Positions 1-6,352 of a stretch of DNA of 10,126 bases are shown one piece after another. How positions within the stretch are numbered: position 1 is the stretch's first letter; every line of letters starts with the position of its first letter. Under the pieces are notes generated by a model. That model worked only from the letters and a program-made list of their open reading frames with translations, made no database searches and was not told the origin of the DNA. The stretch covers positions 3,425 through 13,550 of the forward strand of contig DDSA01000132.1 in NCBI GenBank assembly GCA_002343715.1, in the 5' to 3' direction. A program made the position numbers and the translations under genes. The stretch is from Phycisphaerales bacterium UBA2402 (GTDB lineage Bacteria > Planctomycetota > Phycisphaerae > Phycisphaerales > UBA1924).

Positions 1-1160
1 ACGCCGCCGTCCTGGTTGTAGTCGGCGTAGCAGGTCACGGCGTCGGTCTGGATGAGTTCCATGTCGTCCCACCAGGTCGCTCCGCCGGCGTACTCGACCT
101 GCCTCTGGTAGATGAGACAGCGGACAGTCGCTGTCCCTTCGGGGGCCTCGACCTCGCCGGTCTCGAAGTAGTGGTACAAGAGGTCGTTGGCCGCGCCGGT
201 GGCGACGGGCTCGGAGCGCCACGGGTGCTGGTTGACCTCGTAGCCCGTGATGTTGTCGCCGTTGGCGTTGAAGAACTCGATGGTGAGGAAGACATCGTTG
301 CCGTCGGCGATGGTGTCGCCCGCGCTCGTGGTCGCCCAGCCGCTGGCCTTCCACATCGTGCCGGGGATGGTGGGGACGTTCTGGAGCCAGCCGCTCCCGG
401 CGACGGGCGCGTTGTAGCCGCCGAAGAGTTTCGCGGCGTAGGTGCCGGTGCGGGGGTTTTCATCGGCGTTGGCCTGGCCGTTGCCGAAGTTCACCCAGCC
501 CGCGAAGGGGCTGCCCAGGCAGTTGGCCACCTGCGTCTCGAAGGAGGGGTTGCTCAGCACGTTGCCGCCGCCCACCTGGTTGAGAACGAAGTCGTCGTAC
601 CACGCCGCGCCGCCGACCCAGTTCGCCTGCTCGGCGATGGCTACCAGGCGCACGCGGGCCGTGCCCGCCGGGGCCACGGCGGGGGCCACGGTCTGCATCA
701 CATGCGTGAAGGCGGTGGGGGCGCTGAGTTTGCTGCTGATGTGCTCTTGCGGGCCGGTGATCTGCGCCCCGCCGGAGTCGAAGAACTGGATCTCGAGGAA
801 GACCCGCGTGCCCCGGTCGTCGTTGATGTCGTCGGGCGTGCCGTTGTCGTTCCACGACAGGGCGTCCCAGTCGGGGTTCAGGACCATGCCGCTGGCCTCC
901 CAGACCTGGCCCTCAGCGGCGGGGGCGTCCTGGAAGAAGCCGCTGTACCCGATCGGGCAGCAGAAAGGCCCGAACATTTTGACGGCGCGGATGCCGCTGA
1001 AGAAATAGAAATCGATGTTCTGCACGTTCCCGAACTGGGTCCAGTCCCGGGCGACGGTGCACCGGTCCTCGAACCCGGGGTTGAGCAGGACGTTGGTCTG
1101 CGCGCCCGCGAGGGGCGCGATGGCCGCGGCGGCGGCAACGACGGCGTGTGTGATCCTCAT
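1..1160 (-). CDS. Secreted two-repeat carbohydrate-binding-like protein, probable dockerin-type C-terminus; runs off the left edge
   Basis: The reading frame is open from ATG at 1160 to the window edge: 386 complete codons and no stop, so the 3' end is missing. Residues 1-20 form a signal peptide (MRIT, an Ala-rich core, then APLAGA before QT). The mature part is a tandem duplication, about residues 22-195 and 199-371. Each copy starts with NVLxNPxFE and contains WxASG, an FLxIxFF strand followed by GxxITG, a GTAxVR segment and GGAxWxDD. This layout resembles CBM4/9-like jelly-roll modules, known for binding polysaccharide. The last visible residues, CYADYNQDGG, look like the start of the Ca-binding dockerin-like repeat found at the C-termini of many Phycisphaerae exported proteins (often called GC-type dockerin). 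The start is fixed by the signal peptide and a strong Shine-Dalgarno sequence at 1176-1167. It is probably an exported or surface-attached glycan-binding protein; no catalytic motif is visible. The dockerin call is inference because only its first residues are in view. Confidence 0.85.
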   Translation of the reverse strand, partial: MRITHAVVAAAAAIAPLAGAQTNVLLNPGFEDRCTVARDWTQFGNVQNIDFYFFSGIRAVKMFGPFCCPIGYSGFFQDAPAAEGQVWEASGMVLNPDWDALSWNDNGTPDDINDDRGTRVFLEIQFFDSGGAQITGPQEHISSKLSAPTAFTHVMQTVAPAVAPAGTARVRLVAIAEQANWVGGAAWYDDFVLNQVGGGNVLSNPSFETQVANCLGSPFAGWVNFGNGQANADENPRTGTYAAKLFGGYNAPVAGSGWLQNVPTIPGTMWKASGWATTSAGDTIADGNDVFLTIEFFNANGDNITGYEVNQHPWRSEPVATGAANDLLYHYFETGEVEAPEGTATVRCLIYQRQVEYAGGATWWDDMELIQTDAVTCYADYNQDGG

Positions 1161-1166
1161 GCGAAA

Positions 1167-1176
1167 CCTTCCTCCC
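1167..1176 (-). promoter_or_regulatory. Strong Shine-Dalgarno of the two-repeat secreted protein
   Basis: On the minus strand this reads GGGAGGAAGG, ending six bases before the ATG at 1160. It is one of the few textbook ribosome binding sites in the window and supports that start. Its TCGGGAG portion (1178-1172) is complementary to CTCCCGA at 1234-1228, so it could be sequestered in the leader RNA. Confidence 0.7.
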
Positions 1177-1186
1177 GAAAGTAAAC

Positions 1187-1235
1187 TCTCCGACGGCAGC
1201 ATGCCCGGGCACCGGACGGAACACCCGTCGGGAGA
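1187..1235 (-). terminator. Intercistronic hairpin, terminator-like or regulatory
   Basis: Read on the minus strand, TCTCCCGACGG (1235-1225) pairs with CCGTCGGAGA (1196-1187) through ten base pairs with one bulged C, around a loop of about 28 bases. The downstream strand continues as GTTTACTTTC, a weak T-rich tract. The hairpin lies between the prepilin-type gene stop (1275) and the next gene's ribosome binding site. It may be a partial rho-independent terminator, an mRNA-stabilising stem or half of a translational switch. The long loop and imperfect T-tract keep confidence low. Confidence 0.35.
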
Positions 1236-1274
1236 CCCGCGCGTCTATCACGAATCACGACTCCGGCCCGGCGA

Positions 1275-2198
1275 TCACGAGGGATTGCGCCACAGGTCGG
1301 AGGGTGTATTGATCCAACCCCAGGGGCGTCCGGTGCCCAGCGTCGGCGGCTCCAACCGCACCCAACCTTCGCGCCCCGTGGCGTAGAAATCCTTGGCGTC
1401 CAGGTCCCCAGCGCCCTGCAGCCGGTCGTTGCCGTCGTTGGGCGGACGGAAGGACATCGCCGACCCGTCGAGCAGGGCCATGGTGGCCGCTTTGCCGGGG
1501 TGGCGGGTCGTCGGCTGATCGTCGGCGCACCACAGTCCATCGGGGTAGGTGCTGTTCCAGAAGCGGGTGTCCTCTTCCATGAAGATCGGGATCGATGGGA
1601 AGATAACCAGTTCGTCCACGCGCGCGACGGGAAACGTCGGGTAGAAGATCTGCCCGCTGGGGCGCGTGTGATAGGCCACCTTGGTGTCCAGCCCGAGCCG
1701 GGCGCCGCTCACGCACTGCATGAATGTGTAGTCAAAGTCGAGTTCGGTGTTGATGTTCAGGCGGCTGGCGTCGGAGGTGGTCGTGCCGCCGATCTTCTGA
1801 CGCTTGTTGGTGGGGCACTCGCCGCAGACATCGACGTTCGACAGGTATTGATAGAGCAGGCCGTGCTTGACGTACCCCGGGCGGGTCTCATCGGGCAGGC
1901 GCGCCCACGCGGTGTACCCACCCTGTCCCGTGCCGCCGGGAGCGGGGATCACGCGGTTGGTCGCCGGGTCGCGGAGCATGTCGGTCCAGATGCGATCCTT
2001 GTTGTCCAGGGCGTACATGTTGGTCGCCTGGCCGAACTGCCGAAGGTTGGAGAGGCACTTGGTCATGCGGCCCATGTCGCGGGCCTTGCCCAGCGCGGGC
2101 AGGAGCACGCCGATCAGGACCGCGATGATCGCGATGACCACCAGCAACTCGATGAGCGTGAAGGCGCGGGGGGCGGCGGGTCTGTCGGCGGGCTTCAT
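1275..2198 (-). CDS. Prepilin-type N-terminal cleavage/methylation domain protein (planctomycete pseudopilin-like, H-x10-DG)
   Basis: A 307-residue protein. Residues 12-31 are a class III (type IV pilin-like) leader: after a short basic, Pro-rich N-terminus comes A12 then [18 protein letters not shown]. Cleavage is expected between A12 and F13, with the conserved Glu at +5 (E17). Ala rather than Gly at -1 is tolerated in this family. The hydrophobic helix to about residue 35 would anchor it in the inner membrane or a pseudopilus. The rest is soluble and shows the usual continuation [20 protein letters not shown]. Near the C-terminus RH233 is followed by ten residues and D244-G245, close to the H-x9-DG signature of the large planctomycete prepilin-like family. 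C125, C128 and C161 are scattered. The start is supported by AGGGAG about eight bases upstream. It lies 69 bases downstream of the LacI gene and 114 bases before the secreted repeat protein, probably in one operon. The precise role of such proteins is unknown. Confidence 0.9.
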   Translation of the reverse strand: MKPADRPAAPRAFTLIELLVVIAIIAVLIGVLLPALGKARDMGRMTKCLSNLRQFGQATNMYALDNKDRIWTDMLRDPATNRVIPAPGGTGQGGYTAWARLPDETRPGYVKHGLLYQYLSNVDVCGECPTNKRQKIGGTTTSDASRLNINTELDFDYTFMQCVSGARLGLDTKVAYHTRPSGQIFYPTFPVARVDELVIFPSIPIFMEEDTRFWNSTYPDGLWCADDQPTTRHPGKAATMALLDGSAMSFRPPNDGNDRLQGAGDLDAKDFYATGREGWVRLEPPTLGTGRPWGWINTPSDLWRNPS

Positions 2199-2267
2199 CT
2201 TCGCATCTCCCTGTAGGTGTTCGCTCGGTCCTGTGTTCGGTGGTGCTCGTCGGGTCGATTCGATCTT

Positions 2268-3320
2268 TCACGAGGGGCGCGTGCCGTCGGCCAGCACCCG
2301 CACCGGCTCCCGCGGCGGGGGGGCCGTGGTCCGGTTGACCTCGAAGCGCGTCTGGCGCACGAGTGTGAACCGGCGCGGCTCGGACCCGTCATATTCCTCG
2401 GCGGTGGTGCTCGAGAGCCACCGGGCCGCCTCCATGCCCAGCATCCGCGCATCCTGCACCACCGCGGTGCAGGTGGGGAAGGTGTGCAGCCGCACATCGC
2501 TGTCGTCGAACCCGATGATCGAGAGTTCGCTCGGCACGCGGATGCCCATCTCCAGGCAGCGCCGCAGCGCGCCCACCGTCGCCAAAGGGTCGGTGATGAA
2601 GATCGCGGTGGGGGGACGGGGCAGCCCCATGAAGCGGGTCACGGCGCTCGCGGCGTTGTCCGCCGTGGCGTAGTTCTCGGCGATGAGTTCGGGGTCGATC
2701 TCCAGCCCGGCATCGCGCATCGTGGACTCGTAGGCCGCGCGACGGTCGGCGTGGTCGGTGTCCGCGACCGAGTGGACGATCAGCCCGATGCGCCGGTGGC
2801 CCAGGTCGATCAGGTGACGCACCGCCCGGACGCTGTCGAGGCTCGAATCGGTGCAGACGTAGTTCACGCCCGGTTCGGAGAAGCGGTCGGCGATCACCAC
2901 GGCCGGGAATCCCTCCTCGGCGATCTTCACGCACATCTGCCGCGTGTGCGCGAACGTCCGCAGCACCACGCCCCGCAGCCCCTTGCGGGCGAAGAACTGG
3001 GCATAGGTTTCCTGCGGGGACTTGTCCCGCGCGATGGAAATGATCTTCACGTCGTAGCGCTGCTCGTGCACGCCCTCGAGGATGCCGCCCAGCACCGCCT
3101 GGTCGAAGTTGCCGTGGTCGGCCTTCACGATGTCGCCGGGGTAGACCAGACCCAACACCGCCTGCGAACGCTGGCTCAGCCGCACGTAACTCGCCTTGTC
3201 CGCCACTTCCAGCACCTTTTTCCGCGTCCCCTCATCGACGTGCGGATGGTTGTTCAGCACCCGCGACACGGTCGCGACGCTGACCCCGGCTTGCTTGGCT
3301 ATGCGGCGGACGGATGCCAT
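2268..3320 (-). CDS. LacI/GalR-family transcriptional regulator
   Basis: A 350-residue repressor of typical family length. Residues 1-25 are the helix-turn-helix (MASVRRIAKQAGVSVATVSRVLNN), with VAT at the DNA-reading positions. About residues 56-330 form the periplasmic-binding-protein-like effector domain: LGLVYP at 56-61, the inter-lobe segment VVIADRF at 141-147, LGHRRIGLI at 173-181, TAIFITDPLATVGALR at 238-253 and the conserved IIGFDDSDV at 268-276. Such domains bind sugars or related small molecules; the effector cannot be read from sequence. ATG 3320 is chosen because the HTH starts there. The same frame extends upstream to 3440, but through the promoter. No clear Shine-Dalgarno sequence is visible. 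An operator over its own promoter implies autoregulation, and the downstream prepilin-type and secreted-protein genes are plausible co-regulated targets. The stretch between Y45 and L56 is only ten residues, about six fewer than usual, so the hinge helix looks truncated. Confidence 0.93.
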   Translation of the reverse strand: MASVRRIAKQAGVSVATVSRVLNNHPHVDEGTRKKVLEVADKASYVRLSQRSQAVLGLVYPGDIVKADHGNFDQAVLGGILEGVHEQRYDVKIISIARDKSPQETYAQFFARKGLRGVVLRTFAHTRQMCVKIAEEGFPAVVIADRFSEPGVNYVCTDSSLDSVRAVRHLIDLGHRRIGLIVHSVADTDHADRRAAYESTMRDAGLEIDPELIAENYATADNAASAVTRFMGLPRPPTAIFITDPLATVGALRRCLEMGIRVPSELSIIGFDDSDVRLHTFPTCTAVVQDARMLGMEAARWLSSTTAEEYDGSEPRRFTLVRQTRFEVNRTTAPPPREPVRVLADGTRPS

Positions 3321-3335
3321 GAAAAGTGACCCGAA

Positions 3336-3362
3336 GAAACAATCGATCAAACAATCTGAAAC
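3336..3362 (-). repeat. Array of phased GTTTC half-sites in the LacI leader
   Basis: On the minus strand, downstream of the palindromic operator, the half-site recurs as GTTTCAG (3362-3356), a degenerate GTTTGAT (3352-3346) and GTTTC (3340-3336). With the operator's own GTTTCAG starting at 3372, the starts are spaced 10, 10 and 12 bases, about one helical turn each. The elements face one side of the DNA, which would suit cooperative repressor binding. That function is inferred; the repeat itself is visible. Confidence 0.5.
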
Positions 3363-3365
3363 ATG

Positions 3366-3380
3366 CTGAAACTGTTTCAG
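3366..3380. promoter_or_regulatory. Palindromic operator, probably for the adjacent LacI regulator
   Basis: CTGAAAC-T-GTTTCAG is a perfect seven-base inverted repeat around a single central base. It sits just downstream of the predicted start site of the repressor's own promoter, at about +3 to +18, where a bound repressor would block initiation. AAAC/GTTT cores are common in LacI/GalR operators, but most have a central CG, which is missing here. Confidence 0.7.
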
Positions 3381-3389
3381 GTACGCATC

Positions 3390-3418
3390 AGCATACATCG
3401 GGCGATTGATGCTGTCAA
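3390..3418 (-). promoter_or_regulatory. Sigma-70-type promoter of the LacI gene
   Basis: On the minus strand a perfect -35 TTGACA (3418-3413) is followed by a 17-base spacer and -10 TATGCT (3395-3390; four of six consensus bases). The predicted start lies near 3383, giving a leader of about 60 bases before ATG 3320. The operator begins immediately downstream. It is the best promoter match in the window. Confidence 0.7.
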
Positions 3419-3470
3419 GCCAAATTCCGTCAGGTTGCAAGATAATCGAGCGCTTTTCGTGATCGAAATG

Positions 3471-3476
3471 TACAAT
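3471..3476 (+). promoter_or_regulatory. Possible -10 element upstream of the GT4 glycosyltransferase
   Basis: TACAAT matches five of six bases of a -10 hexamer and lies in the AT-richer divergent region between the LacI promoter and the glycosyltransferase at 3565. No convincing -35 is present at 16-18 bases, so the call is weak. The context GTACAATGCAC closely matches GTACAATCCAC before the dioxygenase gene. Confidence 0.3.
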
Positions 3477-3564
3477 GCACTAACATAAACCTATCGGATT
3501 TACGGACGGGGCGGGGCTTGCTCTCGGCAATGCCCAACAATCGCCGATACCCCGGCCCCGATCC

Positions 3565-4770
3565 ATGCACCTCGTCCACTTCATCAAATGGCTGCGGCTC
3601 CGCGATGGGGGCACGGTGCGCGCCGTGCTGGACCTGTGCTCGGGCCTGGCCGAGCGCGGGCACACCGTGACGGCCCTCTCGTGCGATGATTCAGGTGTAC
3701 CTGACTCGTGGCGAGACCCGCCGAAATCCGGATTGCCCCGTTCGGTGGTGATCCGTCTCGCCGATCCGCTCTGGGAACGGGGGGGGCGCACCATGGAGTC
3801 GGCCACACGCGACACCCTGACGCAGTACTTGCCACGAGCGTCGGTGCGTGCCGCGGCGGAGGTGCTGCGCGGGGCCGATGGCTTGCACCTGCACGGGGTC
3901 TGGGCCAACTGCAACCACCAGTTGGCGCGGCTGGCGCACCGCGCGGGCGTGCCCTACACGATCAGCCCGCACGGGATGCTCGACGACTGGAGCATGAGCC
4001 AGGGCGCGGCGAAGAAAAAACTGCACCTGTCGCTGCTGAGCCGAAAGACACTCCATCATGCCCGCGCGGTTCATTGCACCGCGCAGGCGGAACTCGACCA
4101 GGCCAAGTCGCACTTCCCCAACGGCCGGGGCGTGGTGATCCCGCTGCTCTTCGATGCCGCGGCGTTCGGCGCGCTGCCGGGGCAAGGCCCCGCACGCGGG
4201 GCCTTTCCAGCGCTCGCGTCGGAGTGGCCGAAGGTCCTTTTCCTCAGCCGTCTGCACGCCAAGAAGGGGGTGGACCTGCTGATCCGAGCGCTCGGGTCCT
4301 CGGCCCGGCTGGGCGCTCCCTTCACGCTCCTCCTGGCGGGGCCGAGCGACCCGCCCGACTACGCGGATTCACTGCGAACGCTGGCCCGCGAAGAGGGGGT
4401 GGCCGAGCACGTTCACTTCCTCGGCATGGTCACGGGGCCGCTGAAACTCAGCCTGTACCAGGCGGCGGACGTCTTCGCGCTGCCGACGAGTCAGGAGAAC
4501 TTCGGGTACGTGCTCTACGAGGCCCTGGCCTGCGGCCTTCCCGTGATCACCACCCGGGGCGTGGACATCTGGCCCGAACTCCAGGCCAGCGGGGGCGCGA
4601 GCATCGTGGAGCGCGAAGAGCGGGCCGTGCGCACCGCGATCCGCGCCCTGCTCGACGACCCCGAGGCACGACAACGCATGGGAGAATCCGGGCGAATCTG
4701 GGCTTTGCGGCACCTGGACCGTGAGGCGACCCTCGATGCGTACGAGGCGATGTACGCGGGCCGCTCCTGA
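3565..4770 (+). CDS. GT4-family (GT-B fold) glycosyltransferase
   Basis: A 401-residue retaining-type glycosyltransferase, expected to move a sugar from a nucleotide-sugar donor onto a glycan or lipid-linked acceptor at the cytoplasmic membrane face. The N-terminal acceptor lobe (about residues 1-200) has the DGGTVRAVLDL glycine segment at 14-24 and LHGVWANCNHQLARLAHRAG at 109-128, then SPHGML at 134-139, typical of GT4 proteins. The donor lobe (about 222-390) has LFLSRLHAKKGVDLLIRA (225-242), with R229 and K234 in the places of the conserved donor-phosphate-binding Arg and Lys. The E-x7-E motif is E311-NFGYVLY-E319, followed by ALACGLPVITT. There is no signal peptide or membrane helix. ATG 3565 is chosen because it opens directly on the first beta strand (HLVHFI); no Shine-Dalgarno sequence is seen. 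It is divergent from the LacI gene and convergent with the lipoprotein gene, so it seems to stand alone. Acceptor and sugar are unknown; a role in polysaccharide or glycolipid synthesis is likely. Confidence 0.93.
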   Translation: MHLVHFIKWLRLRDGGTVRAVLDLCSGLAERGHTVTALSCDDSGVPDSWRDPPKSGLPRSVVIRLADPLWERGGRTMESATRDTLTQYLPRASVRAAAEVLRGADGLHLHGVWANCNHQLARLAHRAGVPYTISPHGMLDDWSMSQGAAKKKLHLSLLSRKTLHHARAVHCTAQAELDQAKSHFPNGRGVVIPLLFDAAAFGALPGQGPARGAFPALASEWPKVLFLSRLHAKKGVDLLIRALGSSARLGAPFTLLLAGPSDPPDYADSLRTLAREEGVAEHVHFLGMVTGPLKLSLYQAADVFALPTSQENFGYVLYEALACGLPVITTRGVDIWPELQASGGASIVEREERAVRTAIRALLDDPEARQRMGESGRIWALRHLDREATLDAYEAMYAGRS

Positions 4771-4801
4771 CGCGTCCGGACATCGCTCGCTCGCACGCGG
4801 C

Positions 4802-5230
4802 TCAATCGTCCAACGGGGCCCATTCTCTGCCGGCCAGGTCGCGCAGTCGGTCGGCCATCGCGCTCAGCAGGCGGGACTCGCGGTCCCGGTCGCGCCGGGG
4901 GCGGGCCTGCGCGTTCAGCACGATCGGCCCCGGAATGACCTTTCCTGCGCCCGGCTCGGCTTGGCGTGCCTTGAGGTCGAACTCCGTGTCATCGGTCGCC
5001 AGGAACACGAAGCGCCGCTCGGCGCGGCCGTCCTGGGTCGGGCCATCACCCGATGAGAGCATCGCCATTTCCACACGCGCGCCGGCGACCTGGGCGGCGG
5101 CGTTGACATCGTTCCAGTCCGCCCGCACCGTCAGCCCGGGCGGGTCGCCGGTTATCCCCGGATCAACTGCTACTTTCGCAGGCCCGCACGAGACCAGCCC
5201 GATCGCCATGAGAAACATGCAGCGGATCAC
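4802..5230 (-). CDS. Small lipoprotein of unknown function
   Basis: The likely start is the GTG at 5230, which overlaps the TGA of the epimerase gene as GTGA and suggests translational coupling. This gives 142 residues. ATG 5218, four codons in, is the alternative. The N-terminus (IRCMFLMAIGL) is a short lipoprotein signal peptide ending in the lipobox L12-V-S-C15, so Cys15 would be lipidated and the protein membrane-anchored outside the cytoplasm. The mature part is polar. It has a probable strand segment, RRFVFLATDD, a basic patch ARPRRDRDR near residue 120 and an amphipathic C-terminal helix SRLLSAMADRLRDLAG. I recognise no family and no catalytic motif. It is the last gene of a cluster after the Cys-tail membrane peptide and the mutarotase, and it converges on the GT4 gene with a 31-base gap that has no convincing terminator. 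Confidence 0.72.
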   Translation of the reverse strand: MIRCMFLMAIGLVSCGPAKVAVDPGITGDPPGLTVRADWNDVNAAAQVAGARVEMAMLSSGDGPTQDGRAERRFVFLATDDTEFDLKARQAEPGAGKVIPGPIVLNAQARPRRDRDRESRLLSAMADRLRDLAGREWAPLDD

Positions 5231-6168
5231 GATTCTACCGTAGCGCCATCCGCCGTGCGGCCACCCAGGCCCACCCGCACCGTCCACCAGACCCGCAACT
5301 CATCGCCCGGGGCCACTTCGCGGACGCCCGTCCCCGGCCACCCTTTTCCTTTCAAACGGAAGCCGTCGTTGACCATGCTCACCGGCTCCAGGCAGAAGGA
5401 CTCGCCGGGCACCCCGTCCACCACCGGTGAATAGACCACCGCGTGCCCCAACCGCGGCGAGCACTCGAAGGCCGCGGTGAGCGGACCCCATTCGATCCGT
5501 GCCGCACCGTCGAACCCCGCGAAGCAATCGTCGAGGAACTCGGTGCCCAACGACTCACCCAGGGCGAGGCGGCGCGACACAGCATCGGCCCGCGCGGGCT
5601 GTGTGGGGATCATCTTTTCGCAGGGATATCGGCCCGTGGTGCGGAGCGTGATCCGGGCCTCATGCCCGTTGACGGTGCGTTGCCAGAAAGGGTGAAACCC
5701 CACCCCGGCGGGGAAGGGCTGTGATCCTGCGTTTCGAACCGCGAGGTCGATCCGCAGGCGGTCGTCACTCAGTTCGTAGCGTACTTCCGCGCCGAAGCGC
5801 CAGGGCCAGTTGCTGTCCTTCACTCCGCTCGATTCATAGGCGAGGCGGGCCGAGCCGGGGGCGCGGTCGAGGATGCGCCACACCCGCGTCTTGACATCGC
5901 CGTGGATCGCCGTGCCGTCGGGCCAGTCCGCGCGGAGCACGCGTTCCTTCCCGCCGTAGCGGAACGAGGCCCCGGCGATGCGGTTGGACCAGGGCGCGAG
6001 AAGGTAGCAGGACAGATCATTGAACCACGCCGGGCGCTGTGGCGCGGGCCGCATCAGCGGGTGCCGCGTGCCCGAGCCATCGCGCCACGAGAACTCCGTC
6101 AGCCCCGCGCCCAGCGAAGGCAGAACCCCGATGCGCAGCGGGCCGCTCTCGATCTCGATGATGCTCAT
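5227..6168 (-). CDS. Aldose 1-epimerase (mutarotase) family protein
   Basis: A 313-residue protein of the galactose-mutarotase-like beta-sandwich fold, predicted to interconvert alpha and beta anomers of aldoses in the cytoplasm; no signal peptide is seen. The family's landmarks are in order: APWSNRI with N62-R63, IHGDV with H89, GFHPFW with H159, the LDDCF segment with D213/D214, and CLEPVSMVND with E261. By family knowledge, H89 and H159 act as sugar ligand and acid and E261 is the catalytic base, so the enzyme looks intact. The YeaD/hexose-phosphate-type subfamily is possible; substrate cannot be fixed from sequence. Length fits the family (about 290-350). ATG 6168 opens on IEIESGPLRIGVLP, a normal family start, with only a weak GGCGG upstream. 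It lies 18 bases behind the 52-residue peptide gene and shares GTGA with the lipoprotein gene, so the three probably form an operon. Confidence 0.93.
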   Translation of the reverse strand: MSIIEIESGPLRIGVLPSLGAGLTEFSWRDGSGTRHPLMRPAPQRPAWFNDLSCYLLAPWSNRIAGASFRYGGKERVLRADWPDGTAIHGDVKTRVWRILDRAPGSARLAYESSGVKDSNWPWRFGAEVRYELSDDRLRIDLAVRNAGSQPFPAGVGFHPFWQRTVNGHEARITLRTTGRYPCEKMIPTQPARADAVSRRLALGESLGTEFLDDCFAGFDGAARIEWGPLTAAFECSPRLGHAVVYSPVVDGVPGESFCLEPVSMVNDGFRLKGKGWPGTGVREVAPGDELRVWWTVRVGLGGRTADGATVES

Positions 6169-6186
6169 GCGCCCGCCGCCAGCGGC

Positions 6187-6345
6187 TCACTTCGCGTCGG
6201 CCGGCGCACAGACCGAGTCGCACGGCCCGCACCACCCCAGGGGGCAGCCCGTCCGCGCCACGTTGTACCCGGCAAACCCCAGAAGGGCCAGCCCGACAAA
6301 GGCGATGAGTGATTCGATGATTCCGGTGCCGCGGCGACGCTTCAT
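6187..6345 (-). CDS. 52-residue membrane peptide with Cys-rich WCGPC tail (unrecognised)
   Basis: A short gene with a near-ideal ribosome binding site (GAGGAG at 6358-6353, seven bases before ATG 6345). The protein starts MKRRRGTG, continues as one hydrophobic helix (about residues 9-29, IIESLIAFVGLALLGFAGY) and ends in a compact tail with four cysteines: C34, C39, C42 and C46. W38-C39-G40-P41-C42 is identical to the thioredoxin active-site motif WCGPC, but the peptide is far too short for a thioredoxin fold. By the positive-inside rule the Arg/Lys start stays in the cytoplasm and the Cys tail faces the periplasm. The tail might bind metal, form disulfides or exchange them with a partner; this is inference. 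It stops 18 bases before the mutarotase start and is likely the first gene of a three-gene operon. I do not recognise a family. Confidence 0.72.
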   Translation of the reverse strand: MKRRRGTGIIESLIAFVGLALLGFAGYNVARTGCPLGWCGPCDSVCAPADAK

Positions 6346-6352
6346 GAATGAA

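Noticed and set aside
171..1184. Long open frame on the plus strand (337 codons)
   Set aside because: It is antisense to the signal-peptide/two-repeat protein, has low-complexity Gly/Ala/Val/Arg composition and no recognisable motif. It is a by-product of high GC in the third codon position.
2217..2239. GTGTTCG direct repeat, 16 bases apart, upstream of the prepilin-type gene
   Set aside because: Seven bases repeated once in a short leader is within chance, and no promoter elements accompany it.
2217..3329. Long open frame on the plus strand (370 codons) opposite the LacI gene
   Set aside because: Its composition (Arg, His, Gly, Val) is typical of a shadow frame, it has no motifs, and the LacI protein on the other strand is unmistakable.
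3321..3440. Upstream in-frame extension of the LacI regulator (to ATG 3440)
   Set aside because: The extra 40 residues would be encoded by the promoter and operator themselves, and the HTH normally sits at the extreme N-terminus.
4771..4801. CGCGT/ACGCG inverted repeat between the convergent GT4 and lipoprotein genes
   Set aside because: Five-base arms with a 19-base loop and no T-tract are too weak to call a bidirectional terminator.
5231..5287. Longer start for the lipoprotein at ATG 5287
   Set aside because: It would add a non-hydrophobic Gly/Trp-rich stretch before the signal peptide and overlap the epimerase gene by 61 bases. GTG 5230 with the GTGA overlap is more natural.
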